Source: Achromobacter xylosoxidans
GTDB taxonomy: Bacteria; Pseudomonadota; Gammaproteobacteria; Burkholderiales; Burkholderiaceae_B
Assembly (NCBI RefSeq): GCF_001457475.1
Contig: NZ_LN831029.1
Span: forward strand, 6,634,001 to 6,698,000
Direction of reading: 5' to 3'
Length of the DNA stretch: 64,000 nucleotides
The stretch's first letter is position 1. Each line of letters begins with the position of its first letter. The translations under genes and the position numbers were made by a program. The notes under the pieces are model-generated. The model was not told where the DNA came from, ran no database searches, and saw nothing but the letters and a program-made list of their open reading frames with translations. This document shows positions 1-9,638 of the stretch, one piece after another.

Positions 1-1381
1 TCAATCGTTCACGGTCCTGACGGGAAATGGATAGCGCCTGCCGATGCACGTTCTGCGCCCGGCGCAATGTGTGCCGGATGATTCCTGCGCCAACGGTCGC
101 GTGCGTGTAGCGATCGACGAGTATGAAGCTTCCCAGTGTTTTCGAGGTCGTGTATTGATCAAAGACCAGTGGCTTGCTCGTGGCGATATTCACCACGCAG
201 ATATCGTTCAGGTCCAGCGCTTTGGCGGCATCGTGCGTGAGCGTATTGACGTCCACGCGGTACTTGATCGCCGTGATGGACGCCGTAGTCCACGTAGTAG
301 CCAATTTGATGTCATAGCTGCGCCCGACCAGGCCCGCCTCATTGCCCATCCAGACGAGCGTCGCTTCAAACTGATCTGTCATCTCCAGCGGCTGGTCCGC
401 GGCCGCAATGACATCGCCCCGGGAAGCGTCGATTTCTCGATCCAACCGCAATGTAATCGCCTGCCCGGCCCGTGCCATTGGCAATGAGGCGTCCATCGTG
501 ACGATCTCCGCGACCTTCGCGGTCTGGCCCGACGCGGTCACCCGGATCTCGTCATCAACCTTGACGACCCCTTCGGCCACGGTGCCGCAGAACCCGCGGA
601 ATGCAGAGTCGGGCCGGTTCACCCACTGCACGGGAAACACCAGGCGCGAGGACTGCGCATGGCGCACCTTGACGGTCTCCAGGTAGCTGATCAGTGTCGG
701 CCCCCCGTACCAAGACATTTGCGCTGACCGTTGCGCGACATTGTCGCCCTTCAATGCGGACAACGGCACGGCGACGATCTGTTCGAACTCCAACGGTTCC
801 GCAAATGCCTTGAAGCGCTCCACAATGCGCTGAAACACCGATTGGTCGTAGTCGACCAGATCCATCTTGTTCACCGCCAACACCACGTGCCGTATGCCCA
901 TGAGGGACACCAGATAGCTGTGCCGCTGCGTCTGTGTAAGCACGCCCTGACGCGCATCGACCAGCAAGATGGCCACATCGGCTGTCGAGGCTCCCGTCAC
1001 CATATTCCGGGTGTACTGCTCGTGCCCCGGGGTGTCTGCGACGATGAACTTGCGCTGCCGGGTCGCGAAATACCGATAGGCGACATCGATGGTGATGCCC
1101 TGCTCCCGCTCTGCCGCTAGGCCGTCGACCAGTAACGCAAAGTCGATGCCCTCGCCTTGCGTGCCATACTTGAGCGACTCGCTCCTGAGCGTCGCCAACT
1201 GGTCGTCGAACAATTGCTGGGAGTCCCAGAGCAACCGTCCGATTAGGGTACTCTTGCCATCGTCGACGCTGCCGCAGGTAATGAATCTGAGCGTGTCCTG
1301 GTTTTGCTGCGACGCCAGGAACTCCTCCATGGTCACTGCGGGAGCGCGCGACGCTTGGGCAGATGGTATTTTGCGGGGCAT
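1..1381 (-). CDS. cysN: Sulfate adenylyltransferase subunit 1 (GTPase), 3' end outside window
   Basis: GTPase subunit of ATP sulfurylase; it drives CysD-catalysed formation of adenylylsulfate (APS). The translation shows the EF-Tu-like G1 motif GSVDDGKS (about residues 37-44), the DTPGH switch motif and the NKMD guanine-specificity motif. The ATG shares one base with the cysD stop (TGATG), so the two are translationally coupled; an internal Met at residue 18 is an alternative start. The frame stays open to base 1. Its last visible residues lie at the typical CysN C-terminus (an RYTHATVGAG stretch, then QALSISRQDRERL), and that tail resembles the linker of CysN-CysC fusions. An APS kinase domain may therefore follow outside the window; this is inference. 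Confidence 0.93.
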   Translation of the reverse strand, partial: MPRKIPSAQASRAPAVTMEEFLASQQNQDTLRFITCGSVDDGKSTLIGRLLWDSQQLFDDQLATLRSESLKYGTQGEGIDFALLVDGLAAEREQGITIDVAYRYFATRQRKFIVADTPGHEQYTRNMVTGASTADVAILLVDARQGVLTQTQRHSYLVSLMGIRHVVLAVNKMDLVDYDQSVFQRIVERFKAFAEPLEFEQIVAVPLSALKGDNVAQRSAQMSWYGGPTLISYLETVKVRHAQSSRLVFPVQWVNRPDSAFRGFCGTVAEGVVKVDDEIRVTASGQTAKVAEIVTMDASLPMARAGQAITLRLDREIDASRGDVIAAADQPLEMTDQFEATLVWMGNEAGLVGRSYDIKLATTWTTASITAIKYRVDVNTLTHDAAKALDLNDICVVNIATSKPLVFDQYTTSKTLGSFILVDRYTHATVGAGIIRHTLRRAQNVHRQALSISRQDRERL

Positions 1382-2835
1382 CAGAAATATCCTTCCTGCT
1401 TTTTCTTTTCCATGCTGGCCGAGGCGTCGGCATCAATGGCCCGCCCCTGCCGTTCCGAACTGCGCGCGCCGATCAACTCAAGGATGATCTCGGACAGCGA
1501 TTCTGCATCGGATTCGATCGCACCCGTCAACGGATAGCAGCCGAGGGTGCGAAAACGTACTTTGCGCTTCTCCACGACTTCGCCGGGCAACAGCTTCATG
1601 CGGGCATCATCAACCATCAGCAGCATGCCATTGCGCACGACCACCGGACGTTCCTTGGCAAAGTACAGCGGCACCACCGGGATGTTCTCGCGGTAGATGT
1701 ACTGCCAGATATCCAGTTCGGTCCAGTTCGATAGAGGAAATACGCGGATGCTCTCACCCTTGCGTTTGCGCGCATTGTAGAGATTCCAGAGTTCGGGCCG
1801 CTGGTTCTTCGGATCCCACTGATGCGTCTGCGTGCGGAACGAGAAAATTCGTTCTTTTGCGCGCGACTTCTCTTCGTCTCGGCGGGCGCCTCCAAACACC
1901 ATATCGAACTGGAATTTGTCCAACGCCTGCTTCAGGCCTTCGGTCTTGGTGATGTCCGTATGCAGCGCCGACCCGTGGTCAAAAGGATTGATGTCCTTCG
2001 CGATGGCTTCAGGGTTGGTATGGACGAGCAGCTCAATGCCACTCTCGCGCGCCATGTGGTCGCGGAACTGGTACATCTCCCGGAACTTCCAGCGGGTATC
2101 GACGTGCAGCAGCGGAAAGGGTGGCGGCGCGGGATAGAACGCCTTGCGGGCAAGGTGCAGCATGACCGTGCTGTCCTTGCCCACTGAATACAACATCGCA
2201 GGGTGCTCCGACTCGGCAAACGCTTCGCGGATGATATGAATGCTCTCGGCTTCGAGTTGGTCAAGATGCGGCATTGATTGCCGATGCTCCCCGGCCTGAC
2301 CGCCATGTCCCCGCTGTCCGCTCAAGATCAGCGGAGACGGATAGCTCAGCACGCTGACTTCCAGCTGCCCAGTGGGCCTGAATGCCCGGCAATAGGGCAA
2401 CAACCATCCGTGCGGAAAGACGACAACGGGCTTGCCGACATACAGGCCAAGACGGTGCAAGCCGTCGTCCACGTCGGCCTGGCTCGGCTTGCCGATAGCC
2501 TCCAGTGGCACCCAATAGTGCGCGCCGCGCGCGTCGTTGGCATGCAAGCAGGCTCGCTGATTCGGCAAGTTCGACAATTGGGCGAACAGGACCAACTTGC
2601 GCTTGGCGCGAGCACGCTCCAGTTCTTGTGCCAACACCTGGGGCAGGGGCGGCTCCCCACCGTCGCTCCGCAGGGCTTCGACGGTCAGGGCAGGCGGCAG
2701 GATTCCCAGTTCATGCAGCCGACGTTCGGCCGTGCGCTTGGTGGCCGCTTGTCCTTGCCCCTTCAAATGATGGAATGCCTGGTCGGTGTCCCAGACCTGG
2801 ATCGCATCCAGGCCCATCAAATTGTCTGTCACCAT
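1381..2835 (-). CDS. cysD: Sulfate adenylyltransferase subunit 2 with unusual N-terminal extension
   Basis: Catalytic subunit of ATP sulfurylase (ATP + sulfate to APS + PPi). The canonical CysD part begins at the in-frame Met at 2274 (residue 188) and has the PP-loop SVGKDS and a full CysD core of normal length (about 297 residues). Ahead of it the frame is open for 187 more residues with normal coding codon use and no stop. I do not recognise this extension. The start is uncertain: ATG 2835 follows a GGCGGA-like site, a TTG lies at 2856, and the internal ATG 2274 has a GGGGAG about 12 bases upstream, so a normal-length CysD could also be made. Coupled to cysN downstream. Confidence 0.88.
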   Translation of the reverse strand: MVTDNLMGLDAIQVWDTDQAFHHLKGQGQAATKRTAERRLHELGILPPALTVEALRSDGGEPPLPQVLAQELERARAKRKLVLFAQLSNLPNQRACLHANDARGAHYWVPLEAIGKPSQADVDDGLHRLGLYVGKPVVVFPHGWLLPYCRAFRPTGQLEVSVLSYPSPLILSGQRGHGGQAGEHRQSMPHLDQLEAESIHIIREAFAESEHPAMLYSVGKDSTVMLHLARKAFYPAPPPFPLLHVDTRWKFREMYQFRDHMARESGIELLVHTNPEAIAKDINPFDHGSALHTDITKTEGLKQALDKFQFDMVFGGARRDEEKSRAKERIFSFRTQTHQWDPKNQRPELWNLYNARKRKGESIRVFPLSNWTELDIWQYIYRENIPVVPLYFAKERPVVVRNGMLLMVDDARMKLLPGEVVEKRKVRFRTLGCYPLTGAIESDAESLSEIILELIGARSSERQGRAIDADASASMEKKKQEGYF

Positions 2836-2856
2836 TTTCCGCCAATCCTGTCGCAA

Positions 2857-2982
2857 TATGCGAAATTTTTCTCTATCTTACCAAAACAACCGCTTGATCT
2901 TTATATTTCGCGTAGAATATCCAAGAAATTTGCAAATTGCGACCATCACATCTTCGCCTCGCAAAGCGGCACCCCCTTTACC
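2857..2982. promoter_or_regulatory. AT-rich divergent intergenic region, cysD / YdhS-like gene
   Basis: This 126-base stretch between two divergently transcribed genes is much more AT-rich than its surroundings and is the natural place for both promoters. TAAGAT on the minus strand and TAGAAT on the plus strand resemble -10 hexamers, but neither has a convincing -35 box at normal spacing, so no exact promoter is claimed. Confidence 0.4.
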
Positions 2983-4368
2983 ATGAAGCAAATCACGATT
3001 GTAGGGGCCGGCTTCAGCGGCTCATTGACGGCGGTGCACCTGCTACGCGGTGCCCCCATACCGCTGCACATTCGCCTGATCGAGCAAGCGGCAAACCAAG
3101 TTGCAAAGGGCCTAGCCTACAACACCACGCAGACCTGCCATTTGCTCAACGTACCTGCCGGCTCTATGAGCGCGTTTCCAGACGAGCCTGACCATTTTCT
3201 CAACTGGGCCCGGGCCAACTGCCGCGCCGAAACTCCCTGGGTGCCAGAGATCTCTCCAACGGCTTTTCTGCCCAGGGCCTGGTATGGCCTCTACCTGGCC
3301 CAGGTCTTGCGCGATGCCATCACCGCCGCCCAGGGCCGACATGCCATTGAAATTCTGACGGACGAAGTCACCTCCGTCACGCCGTCAGGTGAAGGCTACG
3401 ATGTTCGGACGCGCCTCGGCGCGTGGTGGCACACCGAGCTCTGTGTGCTCGCCCTGGGCAATTTTGCCCAGATGCGCCCTGCCGACCCTCCCGTGTGCCA
3501 CCGCAACCCATGGGCGCCCGACGTACTCGAAACCCTGCTGAAGACCCGACAATGCCTGTTGGTTGGCTCCGGCCTGACTACATTGGATTTGGTTGTCGCG
3601 CTGCGCACGAATCGCTACGCCGGAAAAATTCACATTGTTTCACGGCGCGGCCTGACTCCGCAGCGCCATCGCGCTTACGGACAGACCGCCGTGCTGGACC
3701 ATGACGCATTGAAAGGCGGTAATCTGCGCGCGCTCGTGCGCGAAGTTCGTCAGCGTATCGCCACCCAAATGGATAAGGGTGGCGACTGGCGCAGCGTCAT
3801 CGACGCGATGCGGCCACACAGTGCCCGCCTTTGGCTGTCCCTCTCCCTGTCCGATCGAAGGACATTCATGCGGCATGTCCGGCCCTACTGGGATAACCAT
3901 CGGCATCGAACCGCCGCGCCGATCGATGACATCTTTCGCGCTGCGATGACGGACGGATCGATCCTCCTGCACCGCGCACGCGTGACGGGATACGAGGTCA
4001 GCGCTACGGGCGGAGTCACTGCCACGCTCCGGGGCTGTGGCCTGCCGCCCCGGCAGCTGGAGGTCGATCGGATTGTCTATTGCACAGGCCCCGAACCCGA
4101 TCTCCAGAAGCTTGATGTCCCCCTGCTCCGACAGTTGTTCGCGGAAGGCCGGGTACAAACCAATCCCGTCGGCTTTGGCCTTGCCACGAACGCCTCGGGC
4201 GCCCTGATCGATGCCACCGGGCAAGCTTCACCCGCATTGTTCACAATCGGCCCCCCCACGAAAGGGCGGCTGTGGGAGACCACCGCGGTGCCCGAGCTCC
4301 GCATGCAGGCGATGGCGTTGGCCGCCACCTTGCTGAAGCAACTGGAACGCCTCCCCGCCCCTCACTAG
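2983..4368 (+). CDS. YdhS-like FAD/NAD(P)-binding protein
   Basis: A 461-residue flavoprotein-like protein with an N-terminal dinucleotide-binding motif (VGAGFSG, near residue 7), a second nucleotide-binding motif (VGSGLTTLD, near residue 190) and the C-terminal signature IGPPTKGRLWETTAVPELR typical of the YdhS/COG4529 group. The substrate of this family is unknown to me. ATG 2983 is chosen because homology begins exactly there; the frame stays open upstream but that part is antisense to cysD. It is divergent from cysDN, so a role in sulfur redox chemistry or in the neighbouring glycan locus is possible but inferred. Convergent with the methyltransferase at 4415. Confidence 0.8.
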   Translation: MKQITIVGAGFSGSLTAVHLLRGAPIPLHIRLIEQAANQVAKGLAYNTTQTCHLLNVPAGSMSAFPDEPDHFLNWARANCRAETPWVPEISPTAFLPRAWYGLYLAQVLRDAITAAQGRHAIEILTDEVTSVTPSGEGYDVRTRLGAWWHTELCVLALGNFAQMRPADPPVCHRNPWAPDVLETLLKTRQCLLVGSGLTTLDLVVALRTNRYAGKIHIVSRRGLTPQRHRAYGQTAVLDHDALKGGNLRALVREVRQRIATQMDKGGDWRSVIDAMRPHSARLWLSLSLSDRRTFMRHVRPYWDNHRHRTAAPIDDIFRAAMTDGSILLHRARVTGYEVSATGGVTATLRGCGLPPRQLEVDRIVYCTGPEPDLQKLDVPLLRQLFAEGRVQTNPVGFGLATNASGALIDATGQASPALFTIGPPTKGRLWETTAVPELRMQAMALAATLLKQLERLPAPH

Positions 4369-4414
4369 CCCGGGCGCTGACGGAACCTGCGAAAAATGCA
4401 CCGCTCCAGTCGTG

Positions 4415-5386
4415 TCAGACCTGTTTCCGATGCGCCATGATATGCAGATTGCGATTGTCCAACGTACGGGTTACACGGGAAAAACCGCACAGGTTCAACC
4501 AGTCGAGGATTTCGTCATACCGATATAAATCGTTGATGGCGGGACTGATCGCGTCGAAGTATCCGTGTACCAACTCCGCTGGGTAGATACCTTTCAGGTA
4601 ATCCACCTTTTCGGAAAAGGTCATCGCAACCGTAGCGCGACGATGTTGCACGTACGTGTTGATCTCGCCGTATTCTCCGGGCCGAAATGGCTCGCCGTAG
4701 AGCATAAGGAACATCGAGCCGTCGGACTTCACGGCGGGAACGATATTGTCGAAGGCCCGCTTGGTGTCTCCGGTGTGGTGCAAAACGCCGTATGACCACA
4801 CCAGATCGAACTGGTCATCGAACGGAAGGGGTTCCAGCAGATTCACCGCCTGATGGCGAAAACCTGGGAATTCTTCGCACAGGCGCCGCACGTTCTGCAG
4901 CCCATGTTCCGACTGGTCTACGGCCATGACGTTGGCCCCCAGTCTGGAAAATGCATAAGCCCATCGGCCATTGCCGCAACCCGCATCCAGGATCGATTTA
5001 CCCTTGAACCATGCAGCCGGCAGCTGCGTGTAGGTTTCGATCAACTGGCTGGCATTGGTCACAAAAGCTTCATCGGTGACCAGATGGGCTCCCTCAGGCA
5101 GGATATCCCATTGCGTATTGAAACTGGCCCGGGTCTGGCTCATCCATTGGTGATACCGCTCGGATTCACCCAATAGGAATCGAAGATACTGTCTCGCTTC
5201 GCTTATCTCGTTCTGGAGATAGGTGAGTCGTTCCGCGAGGCGCTCTTCCAGAGTATGGACCTCGCTTTGCACTGCCGCCGCCACTGCCGGGTCCGGACCC
5301 ATGATGCGGTCCCTGACGCGATACAGCCGGCGGCGTATCGCTTGTCCGATCCTTGATTTGAATCCCTGCGTCCAGCGACCACCCAT
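4415..5386 (-). CDS. Class I SAM-dependent methyltransferase, distal gene of the polysaccharide operon
   Basis: A 323-residue protein. The N-terminal 90 or so residues are charged and helical (probable coiled coil); the C-terminal part has the SAM-binding motif LDAGCGNG followed by acidic motif II (VMAVDQSE) and motif IV (DLVWSYGVLHHTG). It presumably methylates a sugar or lipid-linked glycan, since it lies last in the O-antigen-type operon; the acceptor is not evident. ATG 5386 is preferred because GAGG and AGGAGA sit just upstream; the longer open frame to 5572 overlaps the upstream glycosyltransferase. It lies 103 bases after that gene. Confidence 0.8.
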   Translation of the reverse strand: MGGRWTQGFKSRIGQAIRRRLYRVRDRIMGPDPAVAAAVQSEVHTLEERLAERLTYLQNEISEARQYLRFLLGESERYHQWMSQTRASFNTQWDILPEGAHLVTDEAFVTNASQLIETYTQLPAAWFKGKSILDAGCGNGRWAYAFSRLGANVMAVDQSEHGLQNVRRLCEEFPGFRHQAVNLLEPLPFDDQFDLVWSYGVLHHTGDTKRAFDNIVPAVKSDGSMFLMLYGEPFRPGEYGEINTYVQHRRATVAMTFSEKVDYLKGIYPAELVHGYFDAISPAINDLYRYDEILDWLNLCGFSRVTRTLDNRNLHIMAHRKQV

Positions 5387-5489
5387 TTCCTCATTCTCCT
5401 GCTCGATTCGGCATTGGGAATGCCGAACGCGATTGGCGTTTAACGTACGGAAATATGTTCTGGCTAAGTGCTTGTCACGACGGCAGATG

Positions 5490-6995
5490 CTACCACTGAT
5501 AGTTGGGAAATGGCGGTGCGGTAGCGAGTCCGGCGCGATGGTACTCGAGCTCCTCCCCGCCAAGAGGGGCATTCAAGGGAGAGCGCCGCCAGCTCACCCG
5601 ATGATTGGCGGCGGTGGCGTTGAGCAACGCTTGGTATTGTGGAAACCACAGATCGGACCCGTGGTTTTCCAAGAACCACTTTCGCGAAATTTCGCCGGCC
5701 TGCTTGCGCATGGCCGGATTGGACTGCAGCCCGAGCAACGCTTGCGCGACCTCCTCGGCGTTAATCGCCTGCAGGATCGGCGGCGCACCCGTTTCGCATA
5801 GCGCCTCATATTGGGCCACTTCCGTGCGTCCGATTACTGGAAGCCCCGTCGCCATGGCCTCCAGCCCGGCCGCCCCGAAGTAACCCAGGACAAACTGGTC
5901 TATGAACACATCGGCACTGCGCAAGTAATCCCGTACTTTCTCCTTGCCGGACAGCGGCAACCAGACCATGCGATCAGCGATACCCAACTTGGCAAGGGCG
6001 TCTTCCGCGAGCTCACGGTCATTGCCCCAGCTGGGAGCAACGAGCCGGGCTCCCGGACAGTGTTTCGCAAATTCGGCAAAACCTTCAATCGCGAGGGACG
6101 AGCCTTTATTCTTTTCGTCCAGCCGCGAGGTGGTGAGTACGAAGAAGTTGCCGCCACTGCGCGCCTCCCAACCCTGACGGGAATCTCCATGGCCAGGACG
6201 ATACTGCGTCTGGTCCAGCGTCATGGGCAGGTAGATAAGATTCCTGAAGCCGTATCGGCGGGCATGCGCGTAGCTCCAGGGATTGGAAACCACGAACACC
6301 CGTGCATTGGCATACGCCAACCGTTGCAGATGGCCCAGCATGTCATCACGCGCCGCTTCCAACCAGATATCGCCCCCGGTCTGGGACACGACATAAGGCC
6401 GGTTCGCCAAGTATGACAAATAAGTCGACTGCGCTCCCCACAGCACATCTTTGCCGTGCAACGCCCGCAGCGTGGCCCGATATGGCCCCTCCACGTAAGG
6501 CAGGAAATGGCTTTTGTCGTAATCGCGCAGGAAAGGAAGTGGAAGCGATGTATCCGCTTCGTCCGGCAACCGTGCATACACCCCGGGTACCTTTCCCAAG
6601 CACACGCCAGCAGCATCCAGCTCTTCGACAGTGGCCGGGCCTTCGAGGATGCCGTCAAACTCCTCCCAAGCTGGCTGCCCCATCACAAATTTGTCATCTG
6701 GATGGAGGAAAATATCGATATCGAGTCCCTCTCGACGAAGCGCACGTGCCCGAAGGTACAGATTGTTCGCCAAATTGCCACAGAAGCCGATCTTCAGCTT
6801 GCGCGAATCCATACCAACCGTTTTCCGAATCTCGCGTTCGAAAAACTCGTGGCTGTAGTCACGCATCTTGCGCAGGTTCCTCGATGTCAGCCAAGGGTGC
6901 TTCCAGGGATGCGGATCCCAGCTATGCCAAGCCTCCCGGAACGCGGGGGCGGGCCGCTGCCGCTTAAATATCGCGAGCAATTTCTTTATAGACAT
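5490..6995 (-). CDS. GT4-like (GT-B fold) glycosyltransferase
   Basis: A 501-residue cytoplasmic glycosyltransferase candidate. The C-terminal half carries the GT-B nucleotide-sugar site: TTSRLDEKNKG, then GYFGAAGLEAMATGLPVIG, which supplies the conserved acidic residues of the family GT4 E-x7-E type. It has no membrane segment. It is the only clear glycosyltransferase in the window, so other transferases of the locus probably lie to the left of base 1. It starts 8 bases after the deacetylase-like gene and belongs to the same transcript. Donor and acceptor sugars cannot be read from the sequence. Confidence 0.8.
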   Translation of the reverse strand: MSIKKLLAIFKRQRPAPAFREAWHSWDPHPWKHPWLTSRNLRKMRDYSHEFFEREIRKTVGMDSRKLKIGFCGNLANNLYLRARALRREGLDIDIFLHPDDKFVMGQPAWEEFDGILEGPATVEELDAAGVCLGKVPGVYARLPDEADTSLPLPFLRDYDKSHFLPYVEGPYRATLRALHGKDVLWGAQSTYLSYLANRPYVVSQTGGDIWLEAARDDMLGHLQRLAYANARVFVVSNPWSYAHARRYGFRNLIYLPMTLDQTQYRPGHGDSRQGWEARSGGNFFVLTTSRLDEKNKGSSLAIEGFAEFAKHCPGARLVAPSWGNDRELAEDALAKLGIADRMVWLPLSGKEKVRDYLRSADVFIDQFVLGYFGAAGLEAMATGLPVIGRTEVAQYEALCETGAPPILQAINAEEVAQALLGLQSNPAMRKQAGEISRKWFLENHGSDLWFPQYQALLNATAANHRVSWRRSPLNAPLGGEELEYHRAGLATAPPFPNYQW

Positions 6996-7002
6996 CCCAA
7001 AC

Positions 7003-8406
7003 CTATTTACCCCTGGCTTCCCAGAATTTCAGTCCGGCCAGCAACCGCGAGAGACCTCCTTGGCGCGCCCGCCGGCGCGGGGCCTGACCATCAGCGGCCA
7101 ATGCCCAGTCCAGGCAATCTCGCATGTTCCATGCCAGGAACCCTTCGGCGATTAGGTCATGCACTGCCTGGTGCAGGCCCGGCATCTCGCTGATGTTCTG
7201 AGGATGTAGATTGAAAACCAGGATTCCCGGCAAGCCGCTATCGCGCACAGCCTGCCCGTATTTCAATATGCGCTGCCTGGCCTCTTCTTGGGACCAGCCG
7301 TAGATCGAGCACATCCCGTCGCCGAATGTCGTCAGAAGCGACCAGTGCCCGGTCAGCCCCTCAGGCATGGCCATGCGCGCCGGCAAAAGCGACCCATTCA
7401 GGACGGTGCCGCCGACGCCGGGCAAATTGGAACTGAAGACAATGCCCTCCCGCTCCCAGGAGGGCAAATGTCCCCAATAGCCATCATTCAGGAAACCATG
7501 ATTGCGCACTGACTCCGGCTGCTCGCCAACAAGGCCGCGATACCACTCAACCTGCTCTTGCAGCCTGTCGCCATATTCGTCCGGCGTTTCCAACGCATCA
7601 GGATGAATACCCAGGTCGACGCGCGGATTCGCGCGCCGCATCTGTCGCAGCGTCTTGCGGGTGTGCTTGGTCAGGGGATGTAGCAAATAGGTGATTGGCG
7701 TATCGCCCAGCACCCGTTGCTGTTCCGCATACTTGTCGAGAAATGCCTGGTCGTCGTCACCGGTGACCACAACGGCGCCAGGCGCATTGCAGGGAAACAT
7801 CGGTTCACGCACGAGTTGAGTGTGGCGCTCCAGCGCAGTCGCCAACAAGAGCGCCCAATAATCTGCGTGCCGGCAATGGTCATCTTCGCCCTCGCGCTGC
7901 GCGGCATAGAGATAGACCGGGCGCTCCCCCGCGATGCCCCATAGATCGCCACCGCGGTCCCCCATCACTTGCGCCGGATCGCCCTGCCGATACCGGATCA
8001 GGTCGGCCGCCAATTCCGTACCGACCAGAATCACCGTTGACCGGCCATGCCGAAGCACGAGCCAGACAGGACCATGTTGCGCATCGCTCAGCAACACATC
8101 ACCGGCCGCCTCATAGGCATGAAAATCATGGAGTGAACGCAGCCGGGCTGCAGCGGGCAATCCTTGATATCCAACAAAAACCCGCGGCACAATACCTGTC
8201 ACGATCTTCCGGTGCACGCCTAGCACGGCACAGGCGCTCTCCTGCGGCTGCACAATGACAAGCACCCCGTCAGGATCGAGCTGCGCCAGTTCCTCGGCAT
8301 GCGGCGCCACCAGGATACGGGGCGCCTGGGCGCCACGGATGCCAAACAAACGAAGATGATGCGCGATGACATCACGCGCCAAATATGTGCTGTTGATGGA
8401 ATTCAT
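7003..8406 (-). CDS. Polysaccharide-deacetylase-like protein (NodB/CE4-like core)
   Basis: A 467-residue protein without a clear signal peptide. Around residue 215 the segment VVVTGDDDQA resembles the metal- and base-bearing aspartate motif of NodB-type deacetylases, and GIHPDAL later could give a metal-ligand histidine. The N-terminal 200 residues look like a separate alpha/beta domain I do not recognise. Position inside the ABC-exporter glycan operon fits a sugar N- or O-deacetylase, but the motifs are degenerate and catalysis is not assured. ATG overlaps the upstream stop by four bases (ATGA). Confidence 0.6.
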   Translation of the reverse strand: MNSINSTYLARDVIAHHLRLFGIRGAQAPRILVAPHAEELAQLDPDGVLVIVQPQESACAVLGVHRKIVTGIVPRVFVGYQGLPAAARLRSLHDFHAYEAAGDVLLSDAQHGPVWLVLRHGRSTVILVGTELAADLIRYRQGDPAQVMGDRGGDLWGIAGERPVYLYAAQREGEDDHCRHADYWALLLATALERHTQLVREPMFPCNAPGAVVVTGDDDQAFLDKYAEQQRVLGDTPITYLLHPLTKHTRKTLRQMRRANPRVDLGIHPDALETPDEYGDRLQEQVEWYRGLVGEQPESVRNHGFLNDGYWGHLPSWEREGIVFSSNLPGVGGTVLNGSLLPARMAMPEGLTGHWSLLTTFGDGMCSIYGWSQEEARQRILKYGQAVRDSGLPGILVFNLHPQNISEMPGLHQAVHDLIAEGFLAWNMRDCLDWALAADGQAPRRRARQGGLSRLLAGLKFWEARGK

Positions 8407-9638
8407 CTTCTACCCAGTAAGCCAATCGCATAGCGGCATGCCCTGCGCAGCAGCCCCCGGCTTCGCGCCGCCGACGATTCGGCTACCTCCGGCGCCACGA
8501 CCGCGGACTCCCTTTCCACTTCCGACGATGCGGACAACAAGCGGACGAGTTCAATCGCACGTTCTCGATAGTGCCCGGGCTTCAGAAAATAGCTGCCCGT
8601 CGTCAATGGCACAAAACGCGCGCCGAATTTTGTCTTGAACCGCGACACGCGGACGATCGGCCAATCATCGGGGAGTCCCGGGAACGCCGGTCCCAGGCGA
8701 TAACAACGCAGCCCTTCCCGCTTCAGTGTCCGGATCAAGCCCCAGTGCACCATGTCGTTCGCGCGAAGATCCAGGCCTCTGGCGGTGGACACGCCTGCGA
8801 GATAACTGGCGCCTCCCTTGTCGATCAGGGCCAACAACATCGCGACGGCTTCACCATCGTGCAAAGCCGCCAACAGCCAGCAACGATTCGACGGATGCAG
8901 CGCATTCCAGATATCGCGGTAGTACGACAGTGGCGCCAGGGACTCGCCCGTGCGCTGCGACGAAACCTTGGCCATCTCGTAATAGAGATTGATCGCGTCG
9001 GGCTCCTGCACACGCTGAATCTCGACACCCGACTTGAGTGCCTTTCGCACATTGCGGCGGCACGCTTCGGCCAGGCGTGAGAACAGGGCATCTTCGTCGC
9101 CGTCATCCAGCATGACTACCTGATCGCAGGCAACCGTGCTCATTGCGGGGGCCGGATACATCCCTCCTGGGCCAAAAGCCAGACCATGGAAAAAGCCCCA
9201 ATCGCTCACCCAGAACGGAACCTCCAGGCCGCGTGCGCCATCCAGACTTTCCGGCGCCAGGCTCTGGAAAGCAAGCTGAATCCGGTGGCATTGCCTGGCC
9301 ACTGCCTGCTCAAACATATAATTGCGCATCAGCGCCTTGAGAGCGGCTAGGCTGGCAGCATCTAGTCCAGGCACGCACGCTAGACCGGCGTGCCGGTGTA
9401 TGCCTGAATGGAGCAGGTTTTCCTGGGCAGCACCGTTGCTGGTATCTGAAAAATAGAGCGGCAGCACCGCAACCAGCCGGCCCTTGCTTTCAAAACCGAC
9501 GGAGAGATTCTCCCCAGAGAAATAGCGCTCTTCGATGGCTATCCAGTCGCTACGATGAAACAACCAGGCCTGCCCGGAGGCATCACACACAGCGTCCCAG
9601 TCATGACTTGGGATATCGCGATATGCGACCAGCCTCAT
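8403..9638 (-). CDS. FemAB/GNAT-type acyl- or aminoacyltransferase
   Basis: A 411-residue protein with two GNAT-like halves: an N-terminal domain (WLFHRSDWIAIEERYF) and a C-terminal domain with a RRNVRKALKSGVEI helix and a YLAGVSTARGLDLRANDMV stretch, as in GNAT proteins of exopolysaccharide loci (CelD/BcsL-like). The likely role is transfer of an acyl or aminoacyl group to an amino sugar of the exported glycan; inferred from family and context. ATGA overlaps at both ends (with the methyltransferase and with the deacetylase-like gene) show strict translational coupling. The last 50 or so residues are Ser/Glu/Arg-rich and may be a disordered tail. Confidence 0.7.
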   Translation of the reverse strand: MRLVAYRDIPSHDWDAVCDASGQAWLFHRSDWIAIEERYFSGENLSVGFESKGRLVAVLPLYFSDTSNGAAQENLLHSGIHRHAGLACVPGLDAASLAALKALMRNYMFEQAVARQCHRIQLAFQSLAPESLDGARGLEVPFWVSDWGFFHGLAFGPGGMYPAPAMSTVACDQVVMLDDGDEDALFSRLAEACRRNVRKALKSGVEIQRVQEPDAINLYYEMAKVSSQRTGESLAPLSYYRDIWNALHPSNRCWLLAALHDGEAVAMLLALIDKGGASYLAGVSTARGLDLRANDMVHWGLIRTLKREGLRCYRLGPAFPGLPDDWPIVRVSRFKTKFGARFVPLTTGSYFLKPGHYRERAIELVRLLSASSEVERESAVVAPEVAESSAARSRGLLRRACRYAIGLLGRR

